A stretch of DNA of 64,000 nucleotides from Phoronis australis (lineage: Eukaryota; Phoronida; Phoronidae), in the NCBI GenBank assembly GCA_002633005.1, contig NMRA01000353.1:69625-133624 (forward strand), given 5' to 3'. The notes beneath the pieces were generated by a model. It searched no databases. It saw only the letters and a list, made by a program, of their open reading frames with translations, and was not told the DNA's origin. The position numbers and the translations under genes are program-made. This document shows, in pieces, positions 33,813-48,800 of the stretch (position 1 is its first letter; every line of letters begins with the position of its first letter).

Positions 33813-36800
33813 CTACAAATGAACAGAAAAATAAAATCCACCATATAAAAAAAATTGCAGGCAGTCTGGTACATGCTGCACAGACCACTCAGGTAGGCTC
33901 ATTGAACTGATCACCTGGAACCATTTTTATGTTTTATCAGTAAGCTTAGCTAGAGACTTGACTCAAGGGTGGAACTCGAACCCACAATCTTAAGTAAAGG
34001 AATCGGACACTTGTCCATTAGGCCACACTGACTCCTCTGTAAAATTCAATCAACGCACTTTAAAATTACTTCAAGTTCTCCCACACGAAGGAGAAGCAGC
34101 CACGTGCACCTAACTAGGGTGAATATTTTGCTTTTTCTTTTGCCACGAAAACTACTTTTAGATATTCAGCTCACTATTAACATGTGAATTTTCAATAAAA
34201 TCAAAGACAAAAGAAATGGGATTTACAGCTTACATGAGAAGCAAATAATGACTAAGAAACAATCTCCCAAACTAATCCACAATTAATTCAGGTAAAGAGA
34301 GAAAATCTACCTCTGGAGGTATGATTACAGCTGGTATTACAGAAAAGTAAATGTCCTCTATTACTTCTGGGTCTGTTATGGCCTTTTCAACATGAACAGC
34401 TGCAGAAAAGTTACTCAGCTTCACAACGAAGTCTGGTTTGGGTGTTGAATCACCAAAGTTGATGAGAATATTGGCACCTATTAAAAACATATAACTTAGT
34501 GCCAAAAGTAAAGAAATTAGAAACCTGCTGGCTGAAACTAGTTTGACCACAAGTGTGGTTTCAATGACATCTAGTAACTTATCAGATGGTGCATTTGATT
34601 GAATGCCTTAAGTAACAGTTAAACTCCTAGTATGCAGCCCCATTTCGTAGGTCAAATTTAAACTAAAACTGCAACATTTTTCTTGGAATATCCGATTGTA
34701 ATAACTATTATTAAACTTCACTTCGTCCCTAAACCTGAGAAAATTTTGAGTGCTAACTAGTCTGATAAAAATGGAAACAAGTGTTTCACCCAATAAAAAC
34801 TGATGTCAATGTAATGGAGGCAATCTGGTTGTACAAAACTGTACTGAAAACACTGTTCTTCCTCAGTAGAACTTCTAACATATGCTGACATAAACAGTAA
34901 GAAAGCCAACAAATCATGTGAAACATGCAAAAGATAATCCGAAAAACAAAAAGAAACTGCATGAAGCTTCTGGATATTGAAATGGAACTGTTACATTACA
35001 ATGCAATGCATTCACAATAAGAATCAGGTTAGCTCTGTAACCATGAATCTGGAAAGCAATAAATGAGATACAATGGAACAAATTGGAGATTAAGAGCATC
35101 CATGTCTTACTCATGAACCTGTTTGAGTTGACTGACTGTTATGAGCTTTGGTTTAATGCACATCAAGAGTTTGGTCAAAATGTTACATACAAGTTGTAAC
35201 TTTGCTAAAATACAAGCAACATTACCATGTAACTACTAAATTGAGGATACAAAAATGTTTATGCATGCTAAGTTGACCCCGGTAATATTTACATGTCCAT
35301 AAAAGATATACAATCTTCTTGCTGTCTTGGTGAAGGTATGTCAATGCATTGATGAACTGGCGCAAACAGCATCCTATTTGAGGAGCAGTTAAATCTGAAA
35401 CATACTCTTCCAACGAGCCACCTAAAACAGTGCACAGAACAATCCTCACTAAACAATTTTACACACAAGTGTGGCATTAAAAATGCCAAAATATAAGTAA
35501 CAAGTATACCATATTAAAACATCCAATTTAAGAAACAAGTACAACATTAAAACCTAAAGAAACAAGTGTAGCCCATCCAATTTAAGAAGCAATTACACTA
35601 AAACATTACAATTTGTGAGCAATAAACTAACAGCAGTTCTTTAATGTAAAACGGTTTGTCATTATCAGCACAATTAAAATTTTCTCATAACTTACAACAT
35701 GAAAACAGACGACACAGTTGGACTTTAAGCATAAATTGGACAAACACTACTCATGATAGTAAAATAATAGACTTCCCATGGGCACCTCAAGTAAAAAATT
35801 GCTATCTTTGTTTCTCAATTGTTATCCTGGCATAATGTCCAGAAACCTTTAGAAGAGGCATGGCAGATTTCCCTATATACAGGGTTGAGGCTGAAAACAC
35901 GTCTTAGTGGAGTGTCCAGTATATGAAGAACTTAGGAGAAAGTTTGGTATTTGTCGTAATATTACTAACTTCGACGGTGATCTCTTCATTTATTTGATAA
36001 AGCCTAGCAACGTTTGAAACTTAGCTCGTTTCATCCACCAAGTTTTTATTGTGCATAACTCATTCATTAGTATGTATTTATTGTGCATAACTCATTCATT
36101 AGTATGTTTTTATTGTGCATAGCTCATTCATTAGTATGTATTTATTGTGCATAGCTCATTCATTAGTATGTTTTTATTGTGCATAGCTCATTCATTAGTA
36201 TGTATTAATTGTGCATAGCTCATTCATTAGTATGTTTTTATTGTGCATAGCTCATTCATTAGTATGTATTTATTGTGCATAGCTCATTCATTAGTATGTT
36301 TTTATTGTGCATAGCTCATTCATTAGTATGTATTTATTGTGCATAGCTCATTCATTAGTATGTATTTATTGTGCATAGCTCATTCATTAGTATGTATTTA
36401 TTGTGCATAGCTCATTCATTAGTATGTATTTATTGTGCATAGCTCATTCATTAGTATGTTTTTATTGTGCATAGCTCATTCATTAGTATGTATTAATTGT
36501 GCATAGCTCATTCATTAGTATGTATTTATTGTGCATAGCTCATTCATTAGTATGTATTTATTGTGCATAGCTCATTCATTAGTATGTATTAATTGTGCAT
36601 AGCTCATTCATTAGTATGTATTAATTGTGCATAGCTCATTCATTAGTATGCATTATGCTAACCACTTTGTTAATTACACGCTTGTATTTGTTAATTTTAT
36701 AATTGTATATAGGCTGGAGGCCTAAGTACTCACAGATAAATTGTTTTATAGTAATGATGTTTGGAGAAGACTAAACAAATGACACTCATGCAGATGGTGT

Positions 36801-39800
36801 TATATAAAGTCTACATGAAAACCTCATTGCTAATGATTTAACCTACTTCTCTTGTGACATCTGATTAGTATACTTGCCTGGTTCAAATGGCAGACAGACA
36901 TAGACATGCTAATGATTTAACCTACTTCTCTTGTGACATCTCATTAGTATACTTGCCTGCTTCAAATGGCAGACAGACATAGACATGCTTTATACATTCC
37001 ACTGTCCAAAACAACTGGATTATATTTGGACAACTAGACGAGCTTACATGGGTCAGCACATGAGTAAGCATGTTAGTGTCCTGGCTGACAATCTGCAATG
37101 AGATACGTCACAGAGAATCATATACAGTATAAGTTACTACAGTATGCAATGTGCTAACAAGATTCCATAAGACTATTGGAGCAATCTCAAAAGTGATATC
37201 AGGTCATGTGGACCAAGGGAGAGTGATGTTGCGCGAGATCCATGATCTGACATGACATGCCCGAGGGTTAATCCCCATGTACAAATAAATTCCCACACTG
37301 CCTCTGAGGGTTAACTCGCAAGATTAGTGTCCAGTAGGCTTGTTTACAACTTACAAGCAGCAATGCATTCTGCTCTTTTCCAAATCTTACTCATGCAATT
37401 CAAATTGCTTACATAAATGCAACTCCCTGGTCACACTACAGTTTGCGTAGTAATATTCACTTTTAAATGCCTACACTTGCTGTTAACACTCACCTATTGA
37501 CTGAGTTTTTCAAAGTAAAGGTCCTGGGGATTCTATAGACGAATACGGCACATATTACACTTTTACACCATTTGCACAAACCTTCTTAAGAACACGGTAA
37601 TGTGACTGATTCTGAACCAGAACCGTAGAAAAATGTCCAAAAGACCCCAAATGACAAATGAAGTCGCAGTCTAAAGCAGCTTCCAAATTTCCTGGAGATG
37701 AGTCATGAAGCTGGAAAATAAATATCAAGAAAATAATAATAAAAAACATTGTGAGTTTTGTTTAGTTGGTGATGCAGCAGATATGTTCACAAAGCCTAAA
37801 TCCCCTATTGGTCATGCAATGAACTAGCTTAATCTGTAAGATATACATCCACACATGCACTACATTCACACATACAAACATGCACTGCATCCATCCACAC
37901 ATGCACTACATCCACACATACACACATGCACTACATCCACACATACACACATGCCCTACATCCACACATACACACATGCCCTACATCCACACATACACAC
38001 ATGCACTACATCCACACATACAAACATNTGCCCTATATCCATCCACACATGCACTACATCCACACATACACACATGCCCTACATCCACACATACACACAT
38101 GCACTACATTCACACATACACACATGCACTACATCCTCACATACACACATGCACTACATCGTCATACACATATGCTCTACATCTACACACACACATGCAC
38201 TACATCCATCACTTGTCACTGCAGAGTTGAAAGTTATTTGGCCAGAGAAAACATCATCGCACAGTCTACACCGAGAATTTTTAAAGGTATTCTCAGGTAA
38301 AAACTTTTGACAGTTAAATTCATATTGTGAAAATTTAATGAAACCTTGAATATTTGGAATGGTGCATCTTATTTTAGCAGAATAGTTTGCAATTTAATAA
38401 GTCAAGAGCAAAAAAAAGAGCAACGTGGAGCATTGAAATGCACCCACAATTGCACCGTAAATGGTTTGTTTCTAGTGGTGCTTATGTGTATCATATAAAA
38501 TGGCAAGATGCACAGAATATATTGAACCCTTCCAAAAATGGGAAGATACAATTCTCTCTCAAAACTAGTAGCCAAATTTCATGAAAATCTGTCAAAAAAT
38601 TCCAAAGATACAAAGGCAAACGCAGAAAAAATACAGCCATTAGGAACCTCAGCAGTAGTCGAATATGTCCACCTGTTGTCAAGTTAATAGTAATACATTG
38701 CAAAATTTCAAAAACATCTTGCAAGGGGTTTAGGAGATACAGGTGTAGATGCGAACAAATGTCACTAGGGTGCATCACAGCAGTTCATAATAAAAGCACA
38801 GCTCCAGAAATTGCTTTCACATTATATCCAGGTTCACATTCACTCCCTTGCACACATTTAGATAGTCAATCGTTTATTAATTAGACCCTGATCAGAGGCA
38901 TAGGAGACACCTTTGAGTAATATTCGAAATAGCTGGACTTGTTTGAAAATCCTCGTCAGTCATTCTCTTGTCAGCGGGAACACATCTGCCAATTTTCATA
39001 ATGATCCTCTGCACACGGTTTGGGAGATACAGAAGCAGATCACCAAAAATAGACTCAAATAATTAAAATGGCCGCTAGTTTGTAGTATACATTGGATCCA
39101 TCGAAAAAGGAAAGGTGCTATCCTCTTCATAAAAGAAATGTTTACCCAATTTCATGAAAAAGCATCAAAGAACTTTGAAGTTAGAGAGAAAAGCATAAAA
39201 AAAAACTGTCGCTAGAGAGCACAGCTGTAGTTGGATTGGTCTGAAACTGGCTGTCACACTTCGCCATCTCCAAAGGAACATGTAGACTGCTAAATTTCAG
39301 AACGATCTTCCAAAGAGTACAGGAGATATAGCTGTGGATGCCAGAGTAGTTGAACACGTCCGAAAATCAACATCATCATGATGATCTTTCTTTGGTGGAT
39401 GGAGAGGGTGATGTTGAAAACATACTCAAACATTTTTAAAATGGCCATGTAGTAGCTCAGAGTACCTTCCAAAAATGAGATGTCATCGTCTCCTAAGAAA
39501 CCTATTCGCAAAATTTCATGGTAATAAAAACGGCCACTATATGTTGAATCTATCCGAAAATGGGAACTTGTTGACTCTTTAACAGAAACCTATTTATTAA
39601 ATTTCATAAAAAAACTGCCATAGAGTGACAAAGATACAGAAGACAACAAAAATGCCACTGGGGGGGGGGGCACAGCGGTAGTCGGATCCAGCCAAATGTC
39701 GTCGTTATCTGCTGTCAACTTCATAAATACACTAGCCAAATTTAACAAAGTTCCTGCAGAGAGTTTGGGAAATACAGTCATAGACACAAAAATGCCACTA

Positions 39801-42800
39801 GGAGGCGCCACAATGGTCTGAGACGTCCGAAAATCATCATCAACTGTCCTCTTCACAGTAGAAACAACAATGCCAATTTCAAAAATCATCCTTAGAGTAA
39901 TTTGGTTGATAGAGGGGTAGATGCCAAAAACATACTACAAAACAGTAAATATGAGCACTAGATGGCCCAAAATTCGTCAAATCTATGTTTCCTTAATAGA
40001 ATGCTATTTACCACATTTCATACAAGAGCAATGCAGAGCATTGAAATGCGCCCACGAATGCACCGAAAACGATGTGCTTCTAGGGGTGTTATTTGTATCA
40101 TAAAAATGGCCACTAAACGGCGCAAAATGCGTCGAATCCATCCGAAAACGGGAACATGCCATCATTTTTTAATAGAAAGCTATTCATTAAATTTCATAAA
40201 AATCTGAAAAGGAGCCTCACAGAAACAGAAGAAAATGAAAAAAATTAAATTGCCACTAGGGGGCACAGCGTTCGTCAGATCCGTCTCAAAGTCGTCGTTA
40301 TCCGTTGTCAACTTCATATGAATACACTTGCTAAACTTAATAAACATCCTGCAGAGCGTTTAGGAGATACAGCCATGGGCGCAAAGAAACAAAACTGCCA
40401 CTAAGAGGGGCCACAGTAGTAATCGGAAAATCGTCAATCGTCCTCTTCATAGTAAGAATATACATGCCTATTTTCACAATCATCCTTTGAGTGGTTTGAT
40501 TGATAGAGGAGCAGATGCAAAACACCTCGAGTCCAGCTGAAAATGGGAGGATAGTGTAACCTCTCTAATATATGCCTAACTGCCAAATTTCATGACAACA
40601 GCAACGCGGAGCATTGAAATGCACTGATGAATGCACTGCAAAGGTTGTGCTTCTAGTGTTATTTATTTGTTTCGTAAAAATAGCCACTAGATGGCGCAAA
40701 AACATCCAATCCACCTGAAAATGGGGAAAATGCCATCACTTCTTTAATAGAAAGCTATTTACCAAATTTCATAAAAATCTGTCGAGGAACTTCAGAGAAA
40801 CGAAGGAAAACGGAAAAAATGAAATTGGCACTATGGGGCACAGCGTTCCTTGGTTCGGCCTGAAAGACGCCATCTGTTGTTAGCTTCATACTGATAAATA
40901 CAATTACTAAATTTAATAAAGATCATGCAGTGCGTTAAGGAGATACAGCTATGGGCGCAAAACAAAACAAAACTATCACTAGGAGGCGCCACAGTAATCG
41001 AATTCGTTATAGTCAACCGCCCTCTTCACACTGAGAACATACACGCCAATTTTCAAAATCATCCTCAGAATGGTTTGGCTGATCGAGGGGTGGACATCAA
41101 AAACCAGACTCGAAAACAGGAAAAATGGCCACTAGGAGGAACAAAGTATCTCGATTCCATTCGAAAAATGGGAGGATAGCATCATCATACCAATATATGC
41201 CTATATTCCAAATTTTCTGAAAATCTGTTGAGGACCATTTGAAGATACAGAGGTGAACCTAACAAACGAAAATTGCCACTAGGGGGCACAATGGTAGTCA
41301 GATCCATTTGAAAGTTGTTGTCAGCTGTTGTGAACATAATATAAATACACTTGCTAAATTTAGAAAAGATCCTGGAAATGGTTTAAGAGATACAGCCATA
41401 GGCGCAAAAAACAAAAGTGGCACTAGGAGGCACCACAGTAGTCGAAGTCATCAGAAAATCATCATCAGTTTCGTAGTAAGAACATACATGCCAATTTTCA
41501 CAATCATCCTTAGAGCCATTTGGTTGATAGAGGGGTGGACTCCAAAAACAGACTAAAAAACAGCAAAGATGGCCACAAGGTGGCACAAACTATGTCAAAT
41601 CCATCCGAAACAAGACGATAGTGTCATCTCACCAATAGATGCCTATATGCCAAATTTTATGACAATACATTGAAGACCTTTAAACATACAGAGGTAAATG
41701 TGAAAAACTGAAATTGCAACTAGGGGGCACACTGGAAGTCAGATGTGTCCGAAAGTCGTCGTCATCTATTGTCAACATCATATAAATACATTTGCTAAAT
41801 TTAGTAAAGATCCTGCCAACGGTTTAAGAGATACAGCCATGGGCGCAAAAAACAAAACTTCCACTAGGATGCACCACATCGTCATCTGTCCTCTTCATAG
41901 TAAATACATACATGCCAATTTTCACAATCTTCCTTAGAGCGGTTTAGTTGATAGAGGGGTGGACTCCAAAAAACAGACTCGAAAACAGCAAAAATTGCCA
42001 TTAGGTGGCGCAAACTTCGTTGAATCCACCCGAAAACGAAAGGATAGTGTCATCTCACTAATAGACCTTTGAAGATATAGAGGCAAGCGTAAAAAACTAA
42101 AGTTGCCACTAGGGGTAATCGGATCCGTCCGAAGGTTCGCTCATGCTGTCCCATACATAAGAGGAACATATGTGCCAAATTTTATGAATGTACGTCAAAG
42201 GGTTTCGGATATAGAGCAGCGGACGCAGAATAGATGGATGCCAGATGGATAGACGGAGATTACATCATAATGTGTCCACATATAAATATGTGGGTGCATA
42301 AAAATCCGTTGAGGAGTTCGGAAGATACAGAGGTAAGCGTAAAAAACTAAAATTGCCACTAGGGGCACACCTGCAGTCGAAGAGGCACATCATTCGTAGG
42401 ATATGTCCGTAAGTCATCATTTGTTGTCAACTTCATATAAATTCACTTGCTAAATTTAATAATTAAAGATCCTGCAGAGGGTTTAGGAGATACAGCCATG
42501 GGTGCAAAAAAGCTGCCACTAGAAGGTGCCACAGTAGTCAAAATCATCGGAAAATCATTGTCCGCCGTCCTCTTCACAGTAGGAACATATATTCCACAAT
42601 CATCCTTTGAGAGGTTTGGTTGATAGAGGGGTGCATGCCAAAAACAGACTCGAAAACACTACACAAGAGCAACACGGAGCGTTGAAATGCGCTCACAACA
42701 GCACCGCAAAGAGTGTGCTTTTTTGGTGTTTTGGCCATTAGATGGCGCCGAATGTGGCAGAATGCTTCAAACCCCTCCAACCGTCTCTGTAATACACAAC

Positions 42801-45800
42801 TATTTGCCAAATTTCATAAAAATAAGCCAAGGGACTCCTAAGATTTAGACTGAGGTAGATGTAAATACCAATTAAAATTAGCACAAGTATAGTCTGATTG
42901 GTCAAAAATTAATGTCATCTGTTGCCATCCATCTCTATAGAAGCCCATCTGCCAAATTTCGCTTATTGTCAACATCATATAAATACACTTGCTAAATTTA
43001 GTAAAGAACCTGCCAACGGTTTAGGAGATACAGCCGTGGGCGCAAAAAAAATGCCACAAGGAGATGCCACAGTAGTTGAAATTGTGGGAAAATAATTGTC
43101 AGCTGTCCTCTTCATAGAGAGAACATACATGCCAATTTTCACAATCATCCTTAGAGTGGTTTGGTTGATAGATGGGTGGATGCCAACAAACATACTCAAA
43201 AACAATAAAATTGGCCACTTGGTGATGTAAACTGTATCGAATCCATCCAGAAATGGGAGGATAGCATTATCCAACTAATAGAATATACCAAATTTTATGA
43301 AAATATGTGGAGGACCCTTGAAGATACAGAGGTAAATGTAAAAGCCTAAAACTGCCACTAAGGGCACACCGGTTATCGCATCCGTCCAAAAGTTTGCACA
43401 TGGCGTCCTATCCATGAAAGAAACATAATGTGAAAAATTTCATGAACACATGTCAAACGGTTTTGGAGATAGAGCAGCGGACGCCGGAAGGACTCAAAAA
43501 CAGCAAAAATGGCCACTAGGTGGCGCAAACTACGTCAAATCCATTCGAAAATATATAAATATGTGGGCGCATAACAAAAATGACAAGGTGACGTAAAACC
43601 TGTCGAATCTGTCCGAAAATGAAATGGCATCATCACATCTTTAATAAAACCTATTTGCCGAATTTCATGAAAATCCATCAAGGAACTCCAAAGATACAGA
43701 GGCAAACATAAAAAACTAAAACTGCCACTAGGGGGCACAGCAGTACTCACATCGGTCTGAAATTCGTTATCATCTGTCGGTAGCTACATAGGAACACACC
43801 TGTCACATTTCAATAAAATCCTGCAAGGAGTTTAGGAAATGCAGCTGCAGATGGTGGATGCCCAGACAGAGAAGATGACAAAATGGCCACTAGGTGGCGC
43901 AAATACCTTAAATCCATCCAAAAATGAAAAAAAAACAGCATCATCTCACTAATAGATGCCTCTCTGCCACATTTTATGAAATTCGGTCGAGGATGTTTTA
44001 ACATACAGACGAGGTAAAGATAAAAAAAACTAAAATTGCCAATGAAGGGCACACTGTTAGTCGGATCCGTCCGAAAGTTTGCTAATGCTTTGCCTTCCAT
44101 GAAAGGAACACATGCGCAAAACTTCATGAACATACATTAAAGGGTTTTGGTTGAAATCTGAGAAACACGTGAATGCATAAAAATCATGGATAGGCTAAAA
44201 TTCAGAAAAATACGGTTGAATCACAAAATACCACAGTAGTGTGTTACAACACTCCATATCCATACTTATATGAAAGTTTGGACAAAATCCTCTGCAAAAT
44301 GTAGGTGAGCATTTTCGTAGATGGGTGGGTGAAAATAAAAAAATGGGACAAAATTCTGGAAAATACAGTTGAATCGCCAAATACGCATGACATATGCTAC
44401 ATTGCAACATACTATTTTCAAAGATTAGTCTTTGAAATGTAGGAATTGAGAACAGAAGAGCATTTCTGTGAATAGAAGGGTGAAAAGCAGGACAAATTCA
44501 GAAAAATACACCCAAATTGCAAAACGCCAGATTTATGCACTACGGCACTTTGGAATTCTATTTTACAAAAGTTTGGTGAAAATCCAGAGAGACCTGAAGA
44601 AGTTGCACATAGAATAGTATTACTCTCTGTACATGGACACACGAATGGAATGATGACTACCATCAATGTATCACCTTTGCTGCGGGATAAAAAAGATGTA
44701 CGATAAGTGATGATAAAAATAATGATCAAGAAACAGAGGTGGGTACAGTGGGCACAAAACCAATAAAATTGAAGCAAAAATCCATCAACAAAAAAGAAGT
44801 CATCAAAAAATATTTAAAAAATTAAAAATGTTAAGTTGAAGTGAAAAACTGAGATAATCCCAGCAGGACTTGTCGAGATCTATCTTTATACTAAGTCTCA
44901 AAAAGATCTGTCAAAAGATGCCGGAACTATGGTCAGTAAAGAGAGACGTCAATGAATGACAGATAAAATAACATTTTGTGTCTAATTTGGGCCAAAAACG
45001 ATAAACTCCTAGTTAACGAGTCGTGATTTGTGAAATTTTTTTGTTGGTTGGGTAAGATTATGGGACCTGTATGAACAAACAAAAAAACAAACATTCTTAT
45101 GACAGTGTGTCATACTTGGCAAAAATTGCTTGACATAATACGATGTAGTGAATAGAAAATATTCATGTCAATTACCTGAGTAAAGCGAGCGTCACTTTCT
45201 TTAATTTCTTGAACAGTCAATTTCCACAATAGCTGTCCTGATCTTTGGAGTGTCGCACTCAACTGTAATAGTGGGCTGTAAAATGAAACATTCTATGACT
45301 GAAACTTAGTTTTGCAACAACCAGGCCTACACTATTAACATGATTGTGATTGCATCAGTGTTTCAACGGTAAGTTGCTGTTAGCATTGATTTGCATCAAC
45401 CAGAAAGTTTCAGTGCTTGTTTTATGACAAGACAGGAGCTCACATGCACAGATGCTTAAATGTCAACATGTCTAACAATTTCAACTCGTTGTATCTTCAT
45501 AGCAGTCTTTCAGCATCTTAGTTCAAATTTAAAAACTGAACCACTGCAACTGCACTTAATGATATATGACTCGATTTAGCAAATTAATATAAAATGTTCA
45601 GTAAATTGGAATTCTCAATAACTATATCATTAGTTTTATTTTACAAACATTTCAAATACAGACTTAACTGTACAAATAGCATTTATTCTTTGAACAGGAA
45701 CATTGATACCTCGGAGTAGCTGCAATTTGTAAACAGCACTCAAGTGGTAATTAATGGCCCATAACATGGTGGAGCTGAAGTGGTAATTAATAGCCAACAG

Positions 45801-48800
45801 ATGGAGATCAAAAGAACAGGGAGCAGCACAAACAGAATTTGTCTATAAATTAGCATGTTCTCTCTTATCTTTATTAAAAACAGTTAACACAAAGATCAAT
45901 TACATCTAGGCAGAAAAAGAAATGAGTGCCAAAAATAAAATTGCCACCGAGGAACAACAAGGAAATTCGATGTCAGTCAAGTAACACACATGCCAAAGTT
46001 AATGACATGCCTTCATCACCCACATATGCAGTGTCCCAAAATGTATAAACACTTCAAAATTACACTTCAAATGACAATGTTTGCAGACTAATGGACAACA
46101 TTAACCATTCAAATTCATAAACATTGGTCTAAAAAGAAATTAATCCACGAATTAAACCTAAATATTTAAGTGCATTGTTGATTAACTTGAAATTGTCTTA
46201 TAAACTGTCTTTGCATTTCCTGGATGTTTCTGAATTTCCTATAGCATTGTGCGATAACCTTGGATTACCAAATCCGAACCAGCAAGATGTGCACACAGTA
46301 GGTACGGGTGCAGAGTCTAACTCATGGCAACTAAATTTGAACTTCCGCCATTATAATTAAGTGGGCAGCCCTTTGTGTGGTTTCATTATTAAATGGGCAG
46401 CCTATATGTTTGGTTGAATAATTAAGTGGGCAGCCTAGTGTGAAACGAAATACATACAAATCTGTCAATGCTTTACAGAAAGGAACACGGCATCTAACTT
46501 CACTACATTCCCTGTTCTGATGATCTTGGATGTATTTGATGGCTTTTTCACAAGAGTGACAATCACCCTTGTAATCAATGTCAGCGCACTTCAGACATCT
46601 CTTATACTGAAAGAGAAACTATTTTAAATTTATAATTTAAATTCAACCACAATGTGAATGAAAATTGATACTTCATTTTGCTCAATTTTTCATCAAAACA
46701 AATGATCGAGCCACAGACTAGCACCTAGAAAAAAGCGGCAATGCAAAGCATCAAAATGCACTGCAAATGGTTCTAGGGGCATTTATTAGTCCTGTGTATT
46801 ATTATGCTAAGTAAAAACAACAATGCACAGTGTTGAAATGCATCCATGACTGCACCACAAACAGTATGGTTCTAAGGGTGTTAGATGAAAAAAGCCATTA
46901 AGTAGCATAAATATGTCAAACCTGTCCCAAACTGCGAAAGCACTGTCTGATCCCCAATAAAAATAATTTACCAAATTTCAAAAAAATCTGTCTAGGGATT
47001 CCATAGAAACAGAGGCAAATGTGAAAAAACAAATTGTCATTAGGAAGCACAGCAACAGTTGGATTCATCCACCTATTGTCAACTTAATAAAAATATGATT
47101 ACCAAATTTCTAAAAGATCTTTCAATTGTTTAGAAGAAACTATCGCAGATGCAATAAAATGACACTAGGGAGAACCCCAGTAGTTGGACAGATCTGTGCG
47201 AAAATTCACGTCAGTCATGCTCTTGTAAAGTAGGAATGTATCCAGCAAATTTTTATAATGATCCTCTGAGTGATTTAGCAGTTGTCGAGGAAGGCCCCAA
47301 ACAGACACAAATATAGAAAATGACCACTAGGTTGCGCAGAATAAGTTGAATTTATCCCAAAAAAGGAAAGGTGATATCACCTTCATACCGTTAAATTTTG
47401 TTGAAAAGGTGTTAACGAATTCTAAAGAAATGTAAAAACAAAAATTGCCACCAGGGGACACAGCGGTATCCGGAGAAAAATTCACAAACATTCTACGAAG
47501 GAATCAGGAGATACAGCCGTGAACCCACAAACAACAGAATCACCAGTAGGGGGCGTCACAGTTGTGAAAGCTGATTAAACATCAATGTCACCAGTGGTGC
47601 TCTCATCAGGAGCACATCTGCTAATTTTCATAATTATTCTTTTACAGATTTGACAGATAAAGAGACAAATATCAAACAAGAGTGACGTGGAGCATTGATA
47701 TGCGCCCATGAATGCACTTCAAACGATGTTCTTCTAGGGTGTTCATTTGTGTCATAAAAATAGCCACTAGATAGTGCAAAATATTTCGAATCCATCAAAA
47801 AACTGGAAAATGTCACCGTTTTTTAACAGAAAGCTATTTACCACATTTCATGAAAATCCGTCAAGAAACTTTAGCAAAATGGAAAAAATGAAATGGCCAC
47901 TAGGGCACAAAGGTTCATTGGATCCGTCTGAAAGTTGTCGTCTTTCGTTGTCAATGTCACATAAATAAACTTGCTAAATTTAATAAACATTCTGCAGAGG
48001 GCTTAGGAGATACAGCTCAGGGTGCAAAAAACTGCCACTAGGAGGCACCACAGTAATTGAAGCAGGAAAATCATCGTCAATTTTCACAATCATCCCAAGA
48101 CTGGTTTGGTTGACAGAGGGGGGACGGCAAAAAAGACTAGAAAACAGTAAAAATGGAAACTAGATGGTGCAAAATAAGTCGAATCCATCTGAAAACCGGA
48201 AAATGTCACCGTTTCTTTAAAAGAAAGCTATTCAACAAATTTCATGAAAATTTGTCGAGGAACTTCAGAGAAACAGGAAAACAAAAAAAAGGAAATTGCC
48301 ACCAGGAGGCAGTGTTACTCGGATCTGTCTGAAAGTTGTCGTCGTCCGTTGGCAACTTCATATAAACATTTCCTACATTTAAAGCTATTACGAGATACAG
48401 CCATGGGCACAAAAACAAACAAAACTGCCACTAGGAGGCGCCACAGTAGCCGAAGTCATCAGAAAATCATCATCAACACCGTCCTCTTCACAGTAAGAAC
48501 ACACATGCCATTTTTCGCAATCATCCTTAGAGTGGTTTGGTTGACAGCGGCGCAGACCCCAAAAAATGGACTCAAAAATAGTAATAATGGCCACTAGATG
48601 GTGCAAAGTGCCTCAAATCCATCCGAAAACGGGAGGGCTAGCGTCACCTCATTAATAGATGCCAATGTGCCAAATTTCATGGAAATCGGTTGAAGACCTT
48701 TGAAGATATAGAGGTAAACGTAAAAAACTAAACTTGCCAGTAGCGGGCACAACGGTATTCGGGTCGGTCCAAAGCTCTTCGCTCTCTGTCGTCAACCCCG

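Noticed and set aside
36039-36652. Regular repeats that could suggest a CRISPR array
   Set aside because: Units are contiguous 32-bp copies with no unique spacers, in a eukaryotic intron next to a LINE remnant.
37855-38310. His/Thr-rich open frames of 116-151 codons
   Set aside because: Product of a CA-rich 25-bp minisatellite open in all three frames.
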